The notes under the pieces are model-generated. The model saw only the letters and a program-made list of their open reading frames with translations. It had not been told where the DNA came from and searched no databases. The position numbers were made by a program, and so were the translations under genes. Below, piece by piece: positions 25,744 to 35,016 of a stretch of DNA of 64,000 nt. The number at the start of each line of letters is the position of its first letter. Position 1 is the stretch's first letter. This stretch comes from Mycolicibacterium bacteremicum (GTDB lineage Bacteria; Actinomycetota; Actinomycetes; Mycobacteriales; Mycobacteriaceae), in NCBI RefSeq assembly GCF_943913955.1, contig NZ_CALUAE010000030.1, forward strand, positions 1 through 64,000, given 5' to 3'.

Positions 25744-25768
25744 TTATCGGCGGGTCTGCGACTACATT
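25740..25768 (+). promoter_or_regulatory. lexA promoter (leaderless)
   Basis: TTGATT (-35) and TACATT (-10) are separated by 17 bases, close to the ideal. The -10 ends seven bases before the lexA ATG, and no ribosome site is present, so the mRNA should begin at the start codon. Confidence 0.7.
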
Positions 25769-25775
25769 CGGCGCC

Positions 25776-26450
25776 ATGAGCGAGAGCAGCGACACCCCTG
25801 AGGCACGCTCCGGACTGACCGAGCGTCAGCGCACCATCCTGGAGGTCATCCGCACGTCGGTGACCACCCGCGGCTACCCGCCGAGCATCCGTGAGATCGG
25901 GGATGCCGTCGGGTTGACGTCCACCTCCTCGGTGGCGCACCAGTTGCGCACCCTGGAACGCAAGGGCTATCTGCGCCGCGACCCGAACCGTCCGCGCGCG
26001 GTCGACGTCCGCGGTGCCGACGATGCCGTGACGCCCGTCGTGGGCACCGACGTGGCCGGGTCCGACACACTTCCGGAACCGACCTTCGTCCCGGTGCTCG
26101 GGCGGATCGCCGCCGGCGGACCCATCCTGGCCGAGGAAGCCGTCGAGGATGTGTTCCCACTCCCCCGCGAACTGGTCGGCGAGGGTTCGCTGTTCCTGCT
26201 GAAGGTCGTTGGCGAATCGATGATCGACGCGGCCATCTGCGATGGCGACTGGGTGGTGGTGCGTCAGCAGAACGTGGCCGACAACGGCGATATCGTCGCG
26301 GCGATGATCGACGGCGAGGCCACCGTGAAGACCTTCAAGCGGACCAAGGGTCAGGTGTGGCTGATGCCGCACAACCCGGCGTTCGAACCGATCGACGGTA
26401 ACGACGCCGTGGTGCTCGGCAAGGTCGTCACCGTGCTCCGCAAGGTCTGA
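25776..26450 (+). CDS. lexA: SOS repressor LexA
   Basis: Repressor of the SOS response that cleaves itself when bound to RecA filaments. The 224-residue protein has the winged helix at residues 14-75 (GYPPSIREIGDAVGLTSTSSVAHQL), the cleavage site Ala113-Gly114 in GRIAAGGPI, and the Ser148 (GESMID) and Lys185 (ATVKTFKR) dyad. The ATG at 25776 is preceded by its own SOS box and a leaderless promoter. Its stop codon is adjacent to the stop of the convergent LGFP gene, with no bases between. Confidence 0.96.
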   Translation: MSESSDTPEARSGLTERQRTILEVIRTSVTTRGYPPSIREIGDAVGLTSTSSVAHQLRTLERKGYLRRDPNRPRAVDVRGADDAVTPVVGTDVAGSDTLPEPTFVPVLGRIAAGGPILAEEAVEDVFPLPRELVGEGSLFLLKVVGESMIDAAICDGDWVVVRQQNVADNGDIVAAMIDGEATVKTFKRTKGQVWLMPHNPAFEPIDGNDAVVLGKVVTVLRKV

Positions 26451-28553
26451 TCAGTCGGCCCGCACGAAACCGTTCGCGCGGGCGAACTCCTCACTGGCGA
26501 ACCAGATCTCGGCCTCGGTGTCGCGGTAGCCACGGCTACCCGGCGCCCAGTAGAGGCCGGTCTTGGTGTCGGCCTTGATCGGATAGCCTTCCGGCGCGCG
26601 GTAGCGGTCGGTGGTGGCCAACCGCATGGAGGTCCAGCCGGCGTCCTCGTCCTCATCGGCCGCGGCCGCAGCGGCGTGACGGCCGCTGGGCACCTCGGGC
26701 TCATAGGACACCACCGTCGTCGGCGGCTCGAATTCGAGATCCGGTGTCGGCTCGGGTTCGACGGTCGGCGTCTCGATCCGGGTCGGCGCGGTGTCCACGG
26801 CGTCCTCGTCGGCGCCGAACTCCGGTGCGGCGGTGGCCGCTTCGAGCTCGGCGGCGTACTCGTCCTCGTCCACCTCGTCGTAGTCGTCGCGGTCATCGGA
26901 GGCATCCGGATAACCGTCGGCGTCATAGCCGTCGGCCTCGTAGTCGTCGGCCTCGTATTCGGGCGCAGCGGCCGCGGGCTCCTCGTCGACGCGCGCCACG
27001 GTGAAGGACTGGGTGCCCTCGGTCGGCGGCACGCCGGCCCACGGGCTCTGCGGCGGTGCCGGGGTGTACCCACCGTCGCGGGGCGAATCGAACTCGTCAT
27101 CGCGCTGGTCGTAGCCACCGCCGTACCCGTCATAGCCGCGGTCGTACGGATCGTCGGAGTGATCAGCGAACGGGTCGTCCTCGCGGGTGCGCCGGTTGCG
27201 CAGCACCGCGACGGCGATGACCGCGATCAGACCCACCAGCGGGATGAGGCCGAGCAGCCACCACCAACGCCACGTGTACCACTTGTCACCGTCATCGGCC
27301 GTACCCGCCTGGGGTCCGTCACCCGCGGGCGCCTGCGGCGCACCGGCCCCGGGCACCTCGAGACCGGCCAGCTGCGACTGCAGCCCGGCCGGTTCGGTGC
27401 TGAACCGGTTGGCGGCCTTGTCCCAGGAGATGGCGCCGCCGCTGAACTGCTGGTTGATGACCCCGCCGTTATCGGTCTGATCGCTCTTGGGGGCACCGAG
27501 TTCGCCGGTGGCGCCGCCCAGCTTCTGCCAGGCCGCGTTCATCGCGCCGCGCACGATGACGGCGCCGAAGTCCGGGGTCCAGAAGATGACCGGCCTGTCC
27601 TCCGCGGCGAATGGCACCACCGCGCTCTGCGGGGCCAGGCCGCCGTCGGCCTCACTGGCGGTGGGGAATCCCAGATCGCCGGTCGGCCCGCCGACACTCT
27701 CGTACTTGGCCAGCACCTGGCCGGTCACCACGTTGGCACCGGTGGCCGGGCTGTAGAAGATCTTGCCGCCGGCATAGTTCTGTCCGACGCCGTCGGCGCC
27801 GATCGCGTATTGCGCACCCTCCTCGGCGCCCAGCGGGCCGAGCGCGCCGCCGGCCGCGCGCCGGGCCGCCGCGATCGCCGAGGTGGCGTCCGAGGGCACC
27901 GCGACGGCACCGAGTTGGGCGGCCAGCTCGGGCGGGGTGGTGGTGAAGGCCCGGGTCTTGCGGTCCCAGGAGATCTCACCGCCGGTGAACTTCTGCGAGA
28001 TCACATCACCGTTGGTCGTCTCGTCGTCGGCCGGTACGCCGAGCACCCCGGCCGACCCGCCCAGGGTGTCCCAGGCACTGTTGATCGCACCGCGGACCAC
28101 CCGCGCGCCGGTGTCCGGGGTCCAGAAGATGACCGGGCTGTCGGGGGCGTTGAACGTGACGTTGCGGCTGTCGGCCGCGCGGCCGGCACCCTCGTCGATG
28201 GTCGGGAAGCCCAGATCGCCGGTGGGGCCGCCGAGGGATTCGTACTTCTCCAGGATGGCGCCCGACATGATGTGCGCGCCGGTCTCCGGGGTGAAGAAGA
28301 TCTTGCCGCCGGCGAAGTTCTGGCCGAACCCGGCACCGGCGGGATAGACGCCGCCGTCCTTGGGACCGAGCGGACCGGCCGGACCGCCGCCGGCGGTCTC
28401 CCACGCCGTGGTGATCGCCGCGTCGGCGTCACCCTCCGGTGTCGCGGAAACCTGCGGCGCCAGCAGCACCGTCGCGGTCATCAGCCCGGCACCCACCAGC
28501 ACTGCCGCCGCCCGCCCGGCTAGGTTGCCCAGCCGGGTTCGCTGCCTGGTCAT
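26451..28553 (-). CDS. LGFP-repeat envelope protein, Rv2721c-like
   Basis: A 700-residue exported protein. It has a signal peptide (residues 1-36, ending QVSA), two tandem modules of about 170 residues (about 45-215 and 220-390) built of LGFP-type repeats (GPTGDLGFPT, GGKIFF, PVIFWTPD), one membrane helix (about 425-452, LLGLIPLVGLIAVIAVAVL) and a long acidic cytoplasmic tail rich in Asp, Tyr and Glu. LGFP repeats are thought to bind the cell wall. GGAGG precedes the ATG at 28553. Length matches the M. tuberculosis orthologue. It may connect the wall to a cytoplasmic partner. Confidence 0.88.
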   Translation of the reverse strand: MTRQRTRLGNLAGRAAAVLVGAGLMTATVLLAPQVSATPEGDADAAITTAWETAGGGPAGPLGPKDGGVYPAGAGFGQNFAGGKIFFTPETGAHIMSGAILEKYESLGGPTGDLGFPTIDEGAGRAADSRNVTFNAPDSPVIFWTPDTGARVVRGAINSAWDTLGGSAGVLGVPADDETTNGDVISQKFTGGEISWDRKTRAFTTTPPELAAQLGAVAVPSDATSAIAAARRAAGGALGPLGAEEGAQYAIGADGVGQNYAGGKIFYSPATGANVVTGQVLAKYESVGGPTGDLGFPTASEADGGLAPQSAVVPFAAEDRPVIFWTPDFGAVIVRGAMNAAWQKLGGATGELGAPKSDQTDNGGVINQQFSGGAISWDKAANRFSTEPAGLQSQLAGLEVPGAGAPQAPAGDGPQAGTADDGDKWYTWRWWWLLGLIPLVGLIAVIAVAVLRNRRTREDDPFADHSDDPYDRGYDGYGGGYDQRDDEFDSPRDGGYTPAPPQSPWAGVPPTEGTQSFTVARVDEEPAAAAPEYEADDYEADGYDADGYPDASDDRDDYDEVDEDEYAAELEAATAAPEFGADEDAVDTAPTRIETPTVEPEPTPDLEFEPPTTVVSYEPEVPSGRHAAAAAADEDEDAGWTSMRLATTDRYRAPEGYPIKADTKTGLYWAPGSRGYRDTEAEIWFASEEFARANGFVRAD

Positions 28554-28670
28554 TCGGTCCTCCCGGAAGTCGTGCAAAACCCCACGAAAGTATCGTGTTC
28601 GTCAACTCTGCGACAGTTGTGTACGAACTCGTGGGATATCGCCACCTGCACCGACGGCGTGTCGGGCCTG

Positions 28671-29828
28671 CTAGACCCCCAGGCTGCGGCCGATGATCTC
28701 CTTCATGATCTCGGTGGTTCCGCCATAGATCGTCTGGATCCGGGAGTCCAGGAAGGCCCGCGCGATCGGGTATTCGCGCATGTAGCCGTAGCCGCCGTGC
28801 AGCTGCAGGCAGCGGTCCACCAGGCGGACCTGCGCCTCGGTGCTGTACCACTTGGCCATCGCGGCCTGCTCGACGGTGAGCTTGCGGTCCAGGTGCAGCT
28901 TGATGAACTCGTCGACCATGACCCGGATCGCGGTCGTCTCGGTGGCCAGCTCGGCGAGGGTGAACCGGCTGTTCTGGAAGCTGCCGATCGGCTTGCCGAA
29001 GGCCTTGCGCTCCTTGGTGTACTGCAGGGTCTGCTCCAGAGCGGATTCCATCGCCGCGGCCGCCATCACGGCGATGCTGATGCGCTCCTGCGGCAGGTTC
29101 TGCATCAGGTACAGAAAGCCCATGCCCTCCTGGCCGAGCAGGTTGTCCACCGGCACCCGGACGTCGGTGAAGGACAATTCGGCGGTGTCCTGCGCTTCGA
29201 GGCCGATCTTGTCCAGGTGCCTGCCGCGCTCGAAGCCCTCCATACCGCGCTCGACGACCAGCAGCGAGAAGCCCTGTGCACCCTTGTCGGGATCGGTGCA
29301 GGCCACCACGATCACCAGATCGGCGTGGATGCCGTTGGTGATGAACGTCTTCGACCCGTTGAGCACGAAGTGGTCGCCGTCGCGGACGGCACGGGTCTTG
29401 ATCCCCTGCAGGTCGCTGCCGGTGCCCGGCTCGGTCATTGCGATCGCCGTGATCAATTCGCCGCTGCAGAATCCGGGCAGCCAACGCTGCTTCTGCTCCT
29501 CGGTGGCCAACTCGATCAGGTAGGGCGCTATGACGTCGTTCTGCAGCGTGAAGCCCAGCCCGCTGTGCCGGCCTGCCGAGGTCTCCTCGGTGATGACGAC
29601 GTTGTACCGGAAGTCCGGATTGCCGCCGCCGCCGTACTCCTCGGGCACGGCCATACCGAGAAAGCCCTGCTTGCCGGCCTCGCGCCAGACCTCGCGGTCG
29701 ACGATCTTGGCCTTCTCCCACTCCTCCTGGAAGGGCGCGGCGTGCCGCTCCAGGAACGCGCGGTAGGACTCGCGGAACAGGTCGTGCTCGGGCTCGAAGA
29801 GCGTGCGGTCGTATTTGACGGCGCCCAT
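28671..29828 (-). CDS. fadE20: acyl-CoA dehydrogenase, FadE20-like
   Basis: Oxidises acyl-CoA to enoyl-CoA using FAD. The 385-residue protein has the ACAD N-terminal helical domain (1-115), the beta domain with IAMTEPGTGSDLQ and FVLNGSKTFITNG (about 125-235), and the C-terminal helical domain with LPQERISIAVMAAAAMESAL and LQLHGGYGYMREYP; the ending QTIYGGTTEIMKEIIGRSLG is typical. The catalytic Glu is the one in the IYGGTTEI region. The sequence is very close to M. tuberculosis FadE20, including the N-terminus. GGAGG lies seven bases before the ATG at 29828. A palindrome 47 bases upstream may be a TetR operator. Confidence 0.93.
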   Translation of the reverse strand: MGAVKYDRTLFEPEHDLFRESYRAFLERHAAPFQEEWEKAKIVDREVWREAGKQGFLGMAVPEEYGGGGNPDFRYNVVITEETSAGRHSGLGFTLQNDVIAPYLIELATEEQKQRWLPGFCSGELITAIAMTEPGTGSDLQGIKTRAVRDGDHFVLNGSKTFITNGIHADLVIVVACTDPDKGAQGFSLLVVERGMEGFERGRHLDKIGLEAQDTAELSFTDVRVPVDNLLGQEGMGFLYLMQNLPQERISIAVMAAAAMESALEQTLQYTKERKAFGKPIGSFQNSRFTLAELATETTAIRVMVDEFIKLHLDRKLTVEQAAMAKWYSTEAQVRLVDRCLQLHGGYGYMREYPIARAFLDSRIQTIYGGTTEIMKEIIGRSLGV

Positions 29829-29874
29829 TTGTGACCTCCGGTACTGGGTAAACGGTGTGTGGCGCCCAACATAT

Positions 29875-29892
29875 ACCAACCGGATGGTTGGT
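29875..29892. promoter_or_regulatory. TetR-type operator between fadE20 and bisC-like gene
   Basis: ACCAACC-GGAT-GGTTGGT is a perfect 7-bp inverted repeat around four bases. It lies 47 bases from the fadE20 start and 34 bases from the bisC-like start, overlapping both promoters. Such sites are typical for TetR regulators of lipid degradation; the regulator is not identified. Confidence 0.65.
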
Positions 29893-29925
29893 CGAGCGCC
29901 GCGTGGGCGACCCTAGGATTGATCG

Positions 29926-32202
29926 GTGTCCCGTAGCAGCCTGGCCCACTGGGGTGCCTTCACCGCCGAGGTGGCCGACGGCGATATCGCCGCGGTGACC
30001 CCGGCGGCCGGCGACGCCGATCCCTCCCCGCTGTTGGGCAACCTGCCGGGTTCCCTGCGCCACCGGGCGCGCATCGCCGGGCCCGCGGTGCGCGCGGGCT
30101 GGTTACGCGACGGACCCGGCCCCAGCGATCGGCGCGGCGCAGACGAGTTCGTCGCGGTCAGCTGGCCGGAGCTGACCGAGCTGCTCGCCGCCGAACTGCG
30201 CCGCGTGATCGACACCCACGGCAACGAGGCGATCTACGGCGGCTCCTACGGCTGGGCCAGCGCAGGACGCTTCCACCACGCCCAGAGCCAGGTGCACCGC
30301 TTCCTCAAACTGCTCGGCGGGTACACCTCGTCCCGACACTCCTACAGCCTCGGTGCCACCGGCGTGATCATGCCGCGGGTGGTCGGCACCCACGACGATC
30401 TGTTCAAGCGGTCCACGGCGTGGGACGTCATCGTCGAGCACACCGACCTGCTGGTGGCCTTCGGCGGCCTGGCGCTGAAGAACACCGGTATCAATCACGG
30501 TGGCACGACGGCACATCCGGCCCGGGCGGCGCTGCGCGCGCTGCGCGACCGCGGCGGGCAGATCGTGTCGTTCTCACCGCTGCGCGAGGACGTCGAGGGT
30601 GACTACCAGTGGCACACCCCGGTGCCGGGCACCGACGTCGCCATCATGCTGGGTCTGGCGCACGTGCTGGCCACCGAGGGCCTGGCCGACCGGGCCTTCC
30701 TCGACGAATACTGCATCGGCTATCTGCAGTTCGAGCGCTATCTGCTGGGTACCGACGACGGCGTGCCCAAGTCCGCGCAGTGGGCGGCCGGCATCAGTGG
30801 GCTGGCGGCACAGGACATCACGGCCTTGGCGCGCCGGATGGCCGCCGGGCGCACCCTGGTCACGGTCAGCTGGTCGCTGCAGCGCATCCGACACGGTGAG
30901 CAGGCCCCCTGGATGGGCCTGACCCTGGCCGCCATGCTGGGCCAGATCGGTGTTCCCGGAGGCGGTTTCGGCCACGGATACGGATCGATGAACGAACCCG
31001 GCCTACCACCGCTGCGGCACCGGCTGCCGGTGCTGCCGCAGGGCGCCAACCCGGTGCGCACGTTCATCCCGGTCGCGGCGGTCAGCGATATGCTGCTGCA
31101 CCCGGGTGAACGCTTCGACTACAACGGATCACGGCTGACCTACCCCGACATCCGGCTGGTGTACTGGGCCGGCGGCAACCCCTTCCACCACCACCAGAAC
31201 CTCCCGCGACTGCGACGCGCGCTGGGCCGGCCCGACACCGTCGTGGTGCACGATCCGTACTGGACGGCCATGGCCAAGCACGCCGATATCGTGGTGCCCT
31301 CGACCACCGCCTATGAGCGCGACGACTATTCGGGTTCCAAGAACGATCCGTTGCTCGTGGCGATGCCCGCGCTCGCCGAGCCCTACGCCCAATCCCGGGA
31401 CGACTACACGACCTTCGCCGAACTGGCCGACCGCCTCGGGGTGGGCGAGCAGTTCACCGAGGGGCGTAGCGCCCGGGAGTGGTTGGTGCATCTGTACGAG
31501 AAATGGTCGGCCGAACTGGATTTCGTCGTCCCGGCCTTCGACCGGTTCTGGGCCGACGGGCAGCTGCGGTTGCCGACCGAACCCGGCCTGACGCTGCTGG
31601 CCGATTTCCGGGCCGATCCCCACACCCACGCCCTGCACACCCCGAGCGGGCGCATCGAGATCTTCTCCGCCGATATCGACGGGTTCGGTTACGCCGACTG
31701 CGCGGGCCACCCGACCTGGTTCGAGCCGACCGAATGGCTCGGTGGGCCGCGCGCCGCCGACTATCCCCTGCACCTGCTGGCCAATCAGCCGGCCAGCCGG
31801 CTGCACAGTCAGCTCGATACCGGGGCGGTCAGCCAGAAATCCAAGGTGGCCGGCCGCGAGCCGATCCGGATGCATCCGCAGGACGCGGCCGAGCGCGGAC
31901 TGTCCGACGGCGATGTCGTGCGGGTGTTCAACGATCGCGGCGCCTGCCTGGCCGGGGTCATCACCGATACCGGGGTGCGCCCTCGCGTCGTGCAACTGTC
32001 CACCGGTGCCTGGTATGACCCGCTGGATCCGGCCGACCCGGATTCGCTGTGCGTGCACGGGAACCCGAATGTGCTCACCGAGGATGTCGGCACCTCGTCG
32101 CTGGCGCATGGCTGCACCGGTGCGCACGTGCTGGTGCAGGTGGAGCTTTACACCGGCCCCGTCCCGCCGGTGCGCGCACACGAACCGCCGGTGATCCGCT
32201 AG
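29926..32202 (+). CDS. molybdopterin oxidoreductase, BisC/TorA/DMSO-reductase family
   Basis: A 758-residue molybdenum enzyme reducing S- or N-oxides such as biotin or methionine sulfoxide. The Mo-bis-MGD ligand Ser is in IYGGSYGWASAG near residue 108. Further cofactor motifs are LVAFGGLALKNTGIN, PGGGFGHGYGS, VYWAGGNPFHHHQN and the C-terminal dinucleotide-binding domain (about 600-750, LLANQPASRLHSQLD, LSTGAWYDP). There is no Fe-S cysteine motif and no Tat signal, so it is a cytoplasmic, single-cofactor, BisC-like enzyme. The GTG at 29926 has TAGGAT six bases upstream. It overlaps the convergent TetR gene by four bases. It is not part of the M. tuberculosis block. Confidence 0.88.
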   Translation: MSRSSLAHWGAFTAEVADGDIAAVTPAAGDADPSPLLGNLPGSLRHRARIAGPAVRAGWLRDGPGPSDRRGADEFVAVSWPELTELLAAELRRVIDTHGNEAIYGGSYGWASAGRFHHAQSQVHRFLKLLGGYTSSRHSYSLGATGVIMPRVVGTHDDLFKRSTAWDVIVEHTDLLVAFGGLALKNTGINHGGTTAHPARAALRALRDRGGQIVSFSPLREDVEGDYQWHTPVPGTDVAIMLGLAHVLATEGLADRAFLDEYCIGYLQFERYLLGTDDGVPKSAQWAAGISGLAAQDITALARRMAAGRTLVTVSWSLQRIRHGEQAPWMGLTLAAMLGQIGVPGGGFGHGYGSMNEPGLPPLRHRLPVLPQGANPVRTFIPVAAVSDMLLHPGERFDYNGSRLTYPDIRLVYWAGGNPFHHHQNLPRLRRALGRPDTVVVHDPYWTAMAKHADIVVPSTTAYERDDYSGSKNDPLLVAMPALAEPYAQSRDDYTTFAELADRLGVGEQFTEGRSAREWLVHLYEKWSAELDFVVPAFDRFWADGQLRLPTEPGLTLLADFRADPHTHALHTPSGRIEIFSADIDGFGYADCAGHPTWFEPTEWLGGPRAADYPLHLLANQPASRLHSQLDTGAVSQKSKVAGREPIRMHPQDAAERGLSDGDVVRVFNDRGACLAGVITDTGVRPRVVQLSTGAWYDPLDPADPDSLCVHGNPNVLTEDVGTSSLAHGCTGAHVLVQVELYTGPVPPVRAHEPPVIR

Positions 32203-32783
32203 CCCCGGCCTTCCCCCGTCGGCAATCGCGGCGCGATCAGATCGACGAACGCGTCCACCACCCGGTAGCTGTCGGCCATCGGCAGGTCCCGCAGGATCGA
32301 CCCGGACAGCATGGTCGAGATGATGCCCCAGGCCATGATCGCGGTATCGGCGGACTCCTGCTCGCCCAGCGCGGCGAAATCGGCGGCCAGCGTCTGCTGG
32401 GCGACGGCGGCGAACCGGTCCATGCAGGCCCGGGCATTGGCATCGGAGGTGTTCTGCAACAGCATGCACACCTTGAAGAAGGCGGGACGACGTTCGAAGC
32501 TGGCGATGATGCCGCGCATCTTCTCGCGGACCTGCGCGGCGGTCGGTGGCGCGTCGGCGGTGGCCTCGTCGAACACCGGTTGCGCCCACTCCATCAGCAC
32601 CGCGGCGTAGACGTGCTCCTTGGAGGTGAAGTACCGGTACAGCGTGCCCAGCGCGACATGGGCGGCCTCGGCGACATCGCGCATCTGGATCTGCTCGTAG
32701 TCTCCTGATTTGAGCAGATCCAATGCCGCACCGACGATCTGGTCGCGACGCGCCTGCTTGTAGCCGGGCAGCGTCCCGGTCAT
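32199..32783 (-). CDS. TetR-family regulator, KstR-like
   Basis: A 194-residue TetR regulator. The DNA-binding domain (residues 10-58, RRDQIVGAALDLLKSGDYEQIQMRDVAEAAHVALGTLYRYF broken by helix turns) is similar to KstR, the repressor of sterol catabolism (GGYEAVQMRAVADRADVAVGTLYRYF). It is the last gene of the operon starting at 36641, overlapping the acyl-CoA dehydrogenase by four bases (ATGA), and therefore probably regulates that operon, including itself. The palindrome at 36680-36694 is its likely operator. The ligand is probably an acyl-CoA, by analogy. Confidence 0.88.
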   Translation of the reverse strand: MTGTLPGYKQARRDQIVGAALDLLKSGDYEQIQMRDVAEAAHVALGTLYRYFTSKEHVYAAVLMEWAQPVFDEATADAPPTAAQVREKMRGIIASFERRPAFFKVCMLLQNTSDANARACMDRFAAVAQQTLAADFAALGEQESADTAIMAWGIISTMLSGSILRDLPMADSYRVVDAFVDLIAPRLPTGEGRG

Positions 32784-35005
32784 GCGCGCGGCAGCCCGAG
32801 GATCATGGTGGCGATGATGTTGAGCTGGATCTCGATGGTGCCGCCGCCGATCACCTCGGCGGGCATCATCAGGCTGTCGGCCACCGCGGGCTGGTCGGCC
32901 CCGCCCACCATCGCCGCGCGCCCACTGAACGCCAACGCATCGGCGGTCACCCGGCGCACCAGCAGCGCGGTGCCCACCTTGCCGACGCTGGACGCCGGTC
33001 CCGGGCCGTGCCCGGCGAGCCGGCGCAGCGTGTCCCGGACCGCCAGCGCACCGATGGCGTTGCTGGCGGCCCGCACCCGGCCGAGCGCGTGGCGCACCGC
33101 GGTGTCCCCCGGTCCGGCACGGCGGGCCAGTGCGCGCAGTTCACCTTCCTTGTCCAGCTTGACGTAGGCGCCGATGGCCACCCGTTCGTTGGCCATCGTC
33201 GCCAAGGCGTGTGACCACCCGGCGGTCGGCTCCCCCACCAGCATGTCGTCGGGCACGAACACATCGTCGAAGAACACCTCGTTGAAGTGTTCGTCACCGC
33301 TGGCGGTGCGCAACGGCCGCACGGTGATACCGGGTGTGGTCATGTCGACCAGGAAGTAGCCGATGCCCTTATGTCTCGGGGCGTTTGGGTCCGTTCTGGC
33401 CAGCAACGCACCCCAGTCCGCACGCTGGGCCGAGGACGTCCACACCTTCTGCCCGTTGACCCGCCAGCCGCCGTCGACCTTGTTCGCCCTGGTGGCCAGT
33501 GCCGCCAGATCCGAGCCGGCACCCGGCTCGGAGAACAGCTGGCACCAACCGATCTCACCGCGCAACGTCGGCACGGCGAACCGCTCGCGCTGGGCATCGG
33601 TGCCCGCGGCGAGCACCGTGGGCAGGATCCACTGCGCGATGCCCAGCGACGGTCGCACCAGTGTCGGCCGCCGGTCGAACTCCTCGTCGATGATGAGCTG
33701 CTGGGCCGGGCTGGCATCCAGACCCCACGGGGCCGGCAGGTACGGGGCAACCAGTCCGGCGTCGGCCAGCGCCGTGCGCTGCGGGCCGGTCCAGTATTCG
33801 TCGTACTCGGGGTTCTGCCGGCCCGGGGCCTCGTTCGTCAGCGCGGCCGCGGCATCGAGCCGGGCGGCCACCCCGGCCCGGAAATCGGCTTCCACCTCGG
33901 CCAGTTCGATCGCGAAATCCCGTGTCGGCCAGTCCGGGTCGCCGAGTATCTGCGCCCACCCGGCGCTGGTACCCGCGGCCGCGGCCAGGCTGATGGACCG
34001 CTTCCAGTACAGATGCAGGTCGTGCTCCCAGGTGTAGCCGATGGCCCCGAACATCGTCAGCGCGTCGACCACCAATTCCGGGAGCCTGCCGATGGCGGTG
34101 ATGGCGGCGCCGGCCGCGGCGATGTGGTGTTGCCCGACCGCCTGCTCGGCACCGCGGACGGCATCCCAGGCCGCGGCCGCGGCCAGTTCACTGTCGATGA
34201 ACAGCAGGGCGGCCTTGTGTTGCAACGCCTGGAACGATCCGATGGGCCGACCGAACTGTTCGCGCACCTTGAGATAGGCCACGACGTTGTCCACACACCA
34301 GCGCGCGATACCCGCGGCCTCGGCGGCCATCAGGCCGATCGCATGACACCGCGCCCGCACCGGATCGATCCCGGTCAGTACCGCGTCGGCGGGTACGTGC
34401 GCTCCCGCACAGGTCAGGGTGCCGACATCGCGGGTCAGATCGGTGGGAGCCGCGGCGTGCACGGCCACCCCGGACGCGCCGCGGTGCACGACGCACCAGA
34501 CCTGTTGGCCGGCATCGGTGTCGGCGGCCACGATGAGGTGCTCGGCGGCGGCGACGCCCAACTGCGGGCCGGCCGACCCGTCGAGGCGCCAGCCGTCCCC
34601 GTCGGGCACGGCACGCAGGGTGCCGTCGGTGGGCAGCAGCACCGCGGCGGGCGCGCCCGCCGCGATGGCCCGCTGCAGAGCGCGCGCGGCGGGCTGATCG
34701 GGCACATCGGCCAGCACGGCTCCGGCGATGACGGTGGGTAGCAGCGGACCGGGCACCAGGCCGTAGCCGGCGGCGTCGATGACACAGGCCGCGTCGGCGA
34801 ATCCGCCACCCTGCCCGCCGGCCGCCTCGGGCAGATGCACCGCGTGCAGGCCCTGGGCGACCAGGGTCGTCCAGAACGCCGGCAGGGTCCCGCCGGCGAG
34901 TGCGTCGAACTGCGAGCGGGTCAGCTCCAGTCCACCGTGGCGGCGGGCGAAACCGGCCATCGCCTCGGTGAGTTGGGTCTGCTCGTCGGTGAGCGCCAGT
35001 GCCAT
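32780..35005 (-). CDS. two-domain acyl-CoA dehydrogenase, FadE34/ChsE3-like
   Basis: A 741-residue protein made of two fused acyl-CoA dehydrogenase units. The first (about 1-365) is shorter and contains REQFGRPIGSFQALQHKAA near residue 238. The second (about 385-741) has WCQLFSEPGAGSDLAALATRANK and MPAEVIGGGTIEIQLNIIA. In actinobacteria such fused enzymes (FadE34) oxidise the side chain of bile-acid or sterol CoA esters, where other enzymes are two-gene heteromers. The ATG at 35005 matches the ACAD start; the reading frame is open further upstream, but that part is not protein-like. It is third in a four-gene operon. Confidence 0.88.
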   Translation of the reverse strand: MALALTDEQTQLTEAMAGFARRHGGLELTRSQFDALAGGTLPAFWTTLVAQGLHAVHLPEAAGGQGGGFADAACVIDAAGYGLVPGPLLPTVIAGAVLADVPDQPAARALQRAIAAGAPAAVLLPTDGTLRAVPDGDGWRLDGSAGPQLGVAAAEHLIVAADTDAGQQVWCVVHRGASGVAVHAAAPTDLTRDVGTLTCAGAHVPADAVLTGIDPVRARCHAIGLMAAEAAGIARWCVDNVVAYLKVREQFGRPIGSFQALQHKAALLFIDSELAAAAAWDAVRGAEQAVGQHHIAAAGAAITAIGRLPELVVDALTMFGAIGYTWEHDLHLYWKRSISLAAAAGTSAGWAQILGDPDWPTRDFAIELAEVEADFRAGVAARLDAAAALTNEAPGRQNPEYDEYWTGPQRTALADAGLVAPYLPAPWGLDASPAQQLIIDEEFDRRPTLVRPSLGIAQWILPTVLAAGTDAQRERFAVPTLRGEIGWCQLFSEPGAGSDLAALATRANKVDGGWRVNGQKVWTSSAQRADWGALLARTDPNAPRHKGIGYFLVDMTTPGITVRPLRTASGDEHFNEVFFDDVFVPDDMLVGEPTAGWSHALATMANERVAIGAYVKLDKEGELRALARRAGPGDTAVRHALGRVRAASNAIGALAVRDTLRRLAGHGPGPASSVGKVGTALLVRRVTADALAFSGRAAMVGGADQPAVADSLMMPAEVIGGGTIEIQLNIIATMILGLPRA

Positions 35006-35016
35006 CTCGGGGTCCC

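Noticed and set aside
26676..28523. A 615-residue open frame opposite the LGFP gene
   Set aside because: The real gene has signal peptide, repeats and a membrane helix. The antisense product is Gly/Arg/Val repeats mirroring the LGFP repeats.
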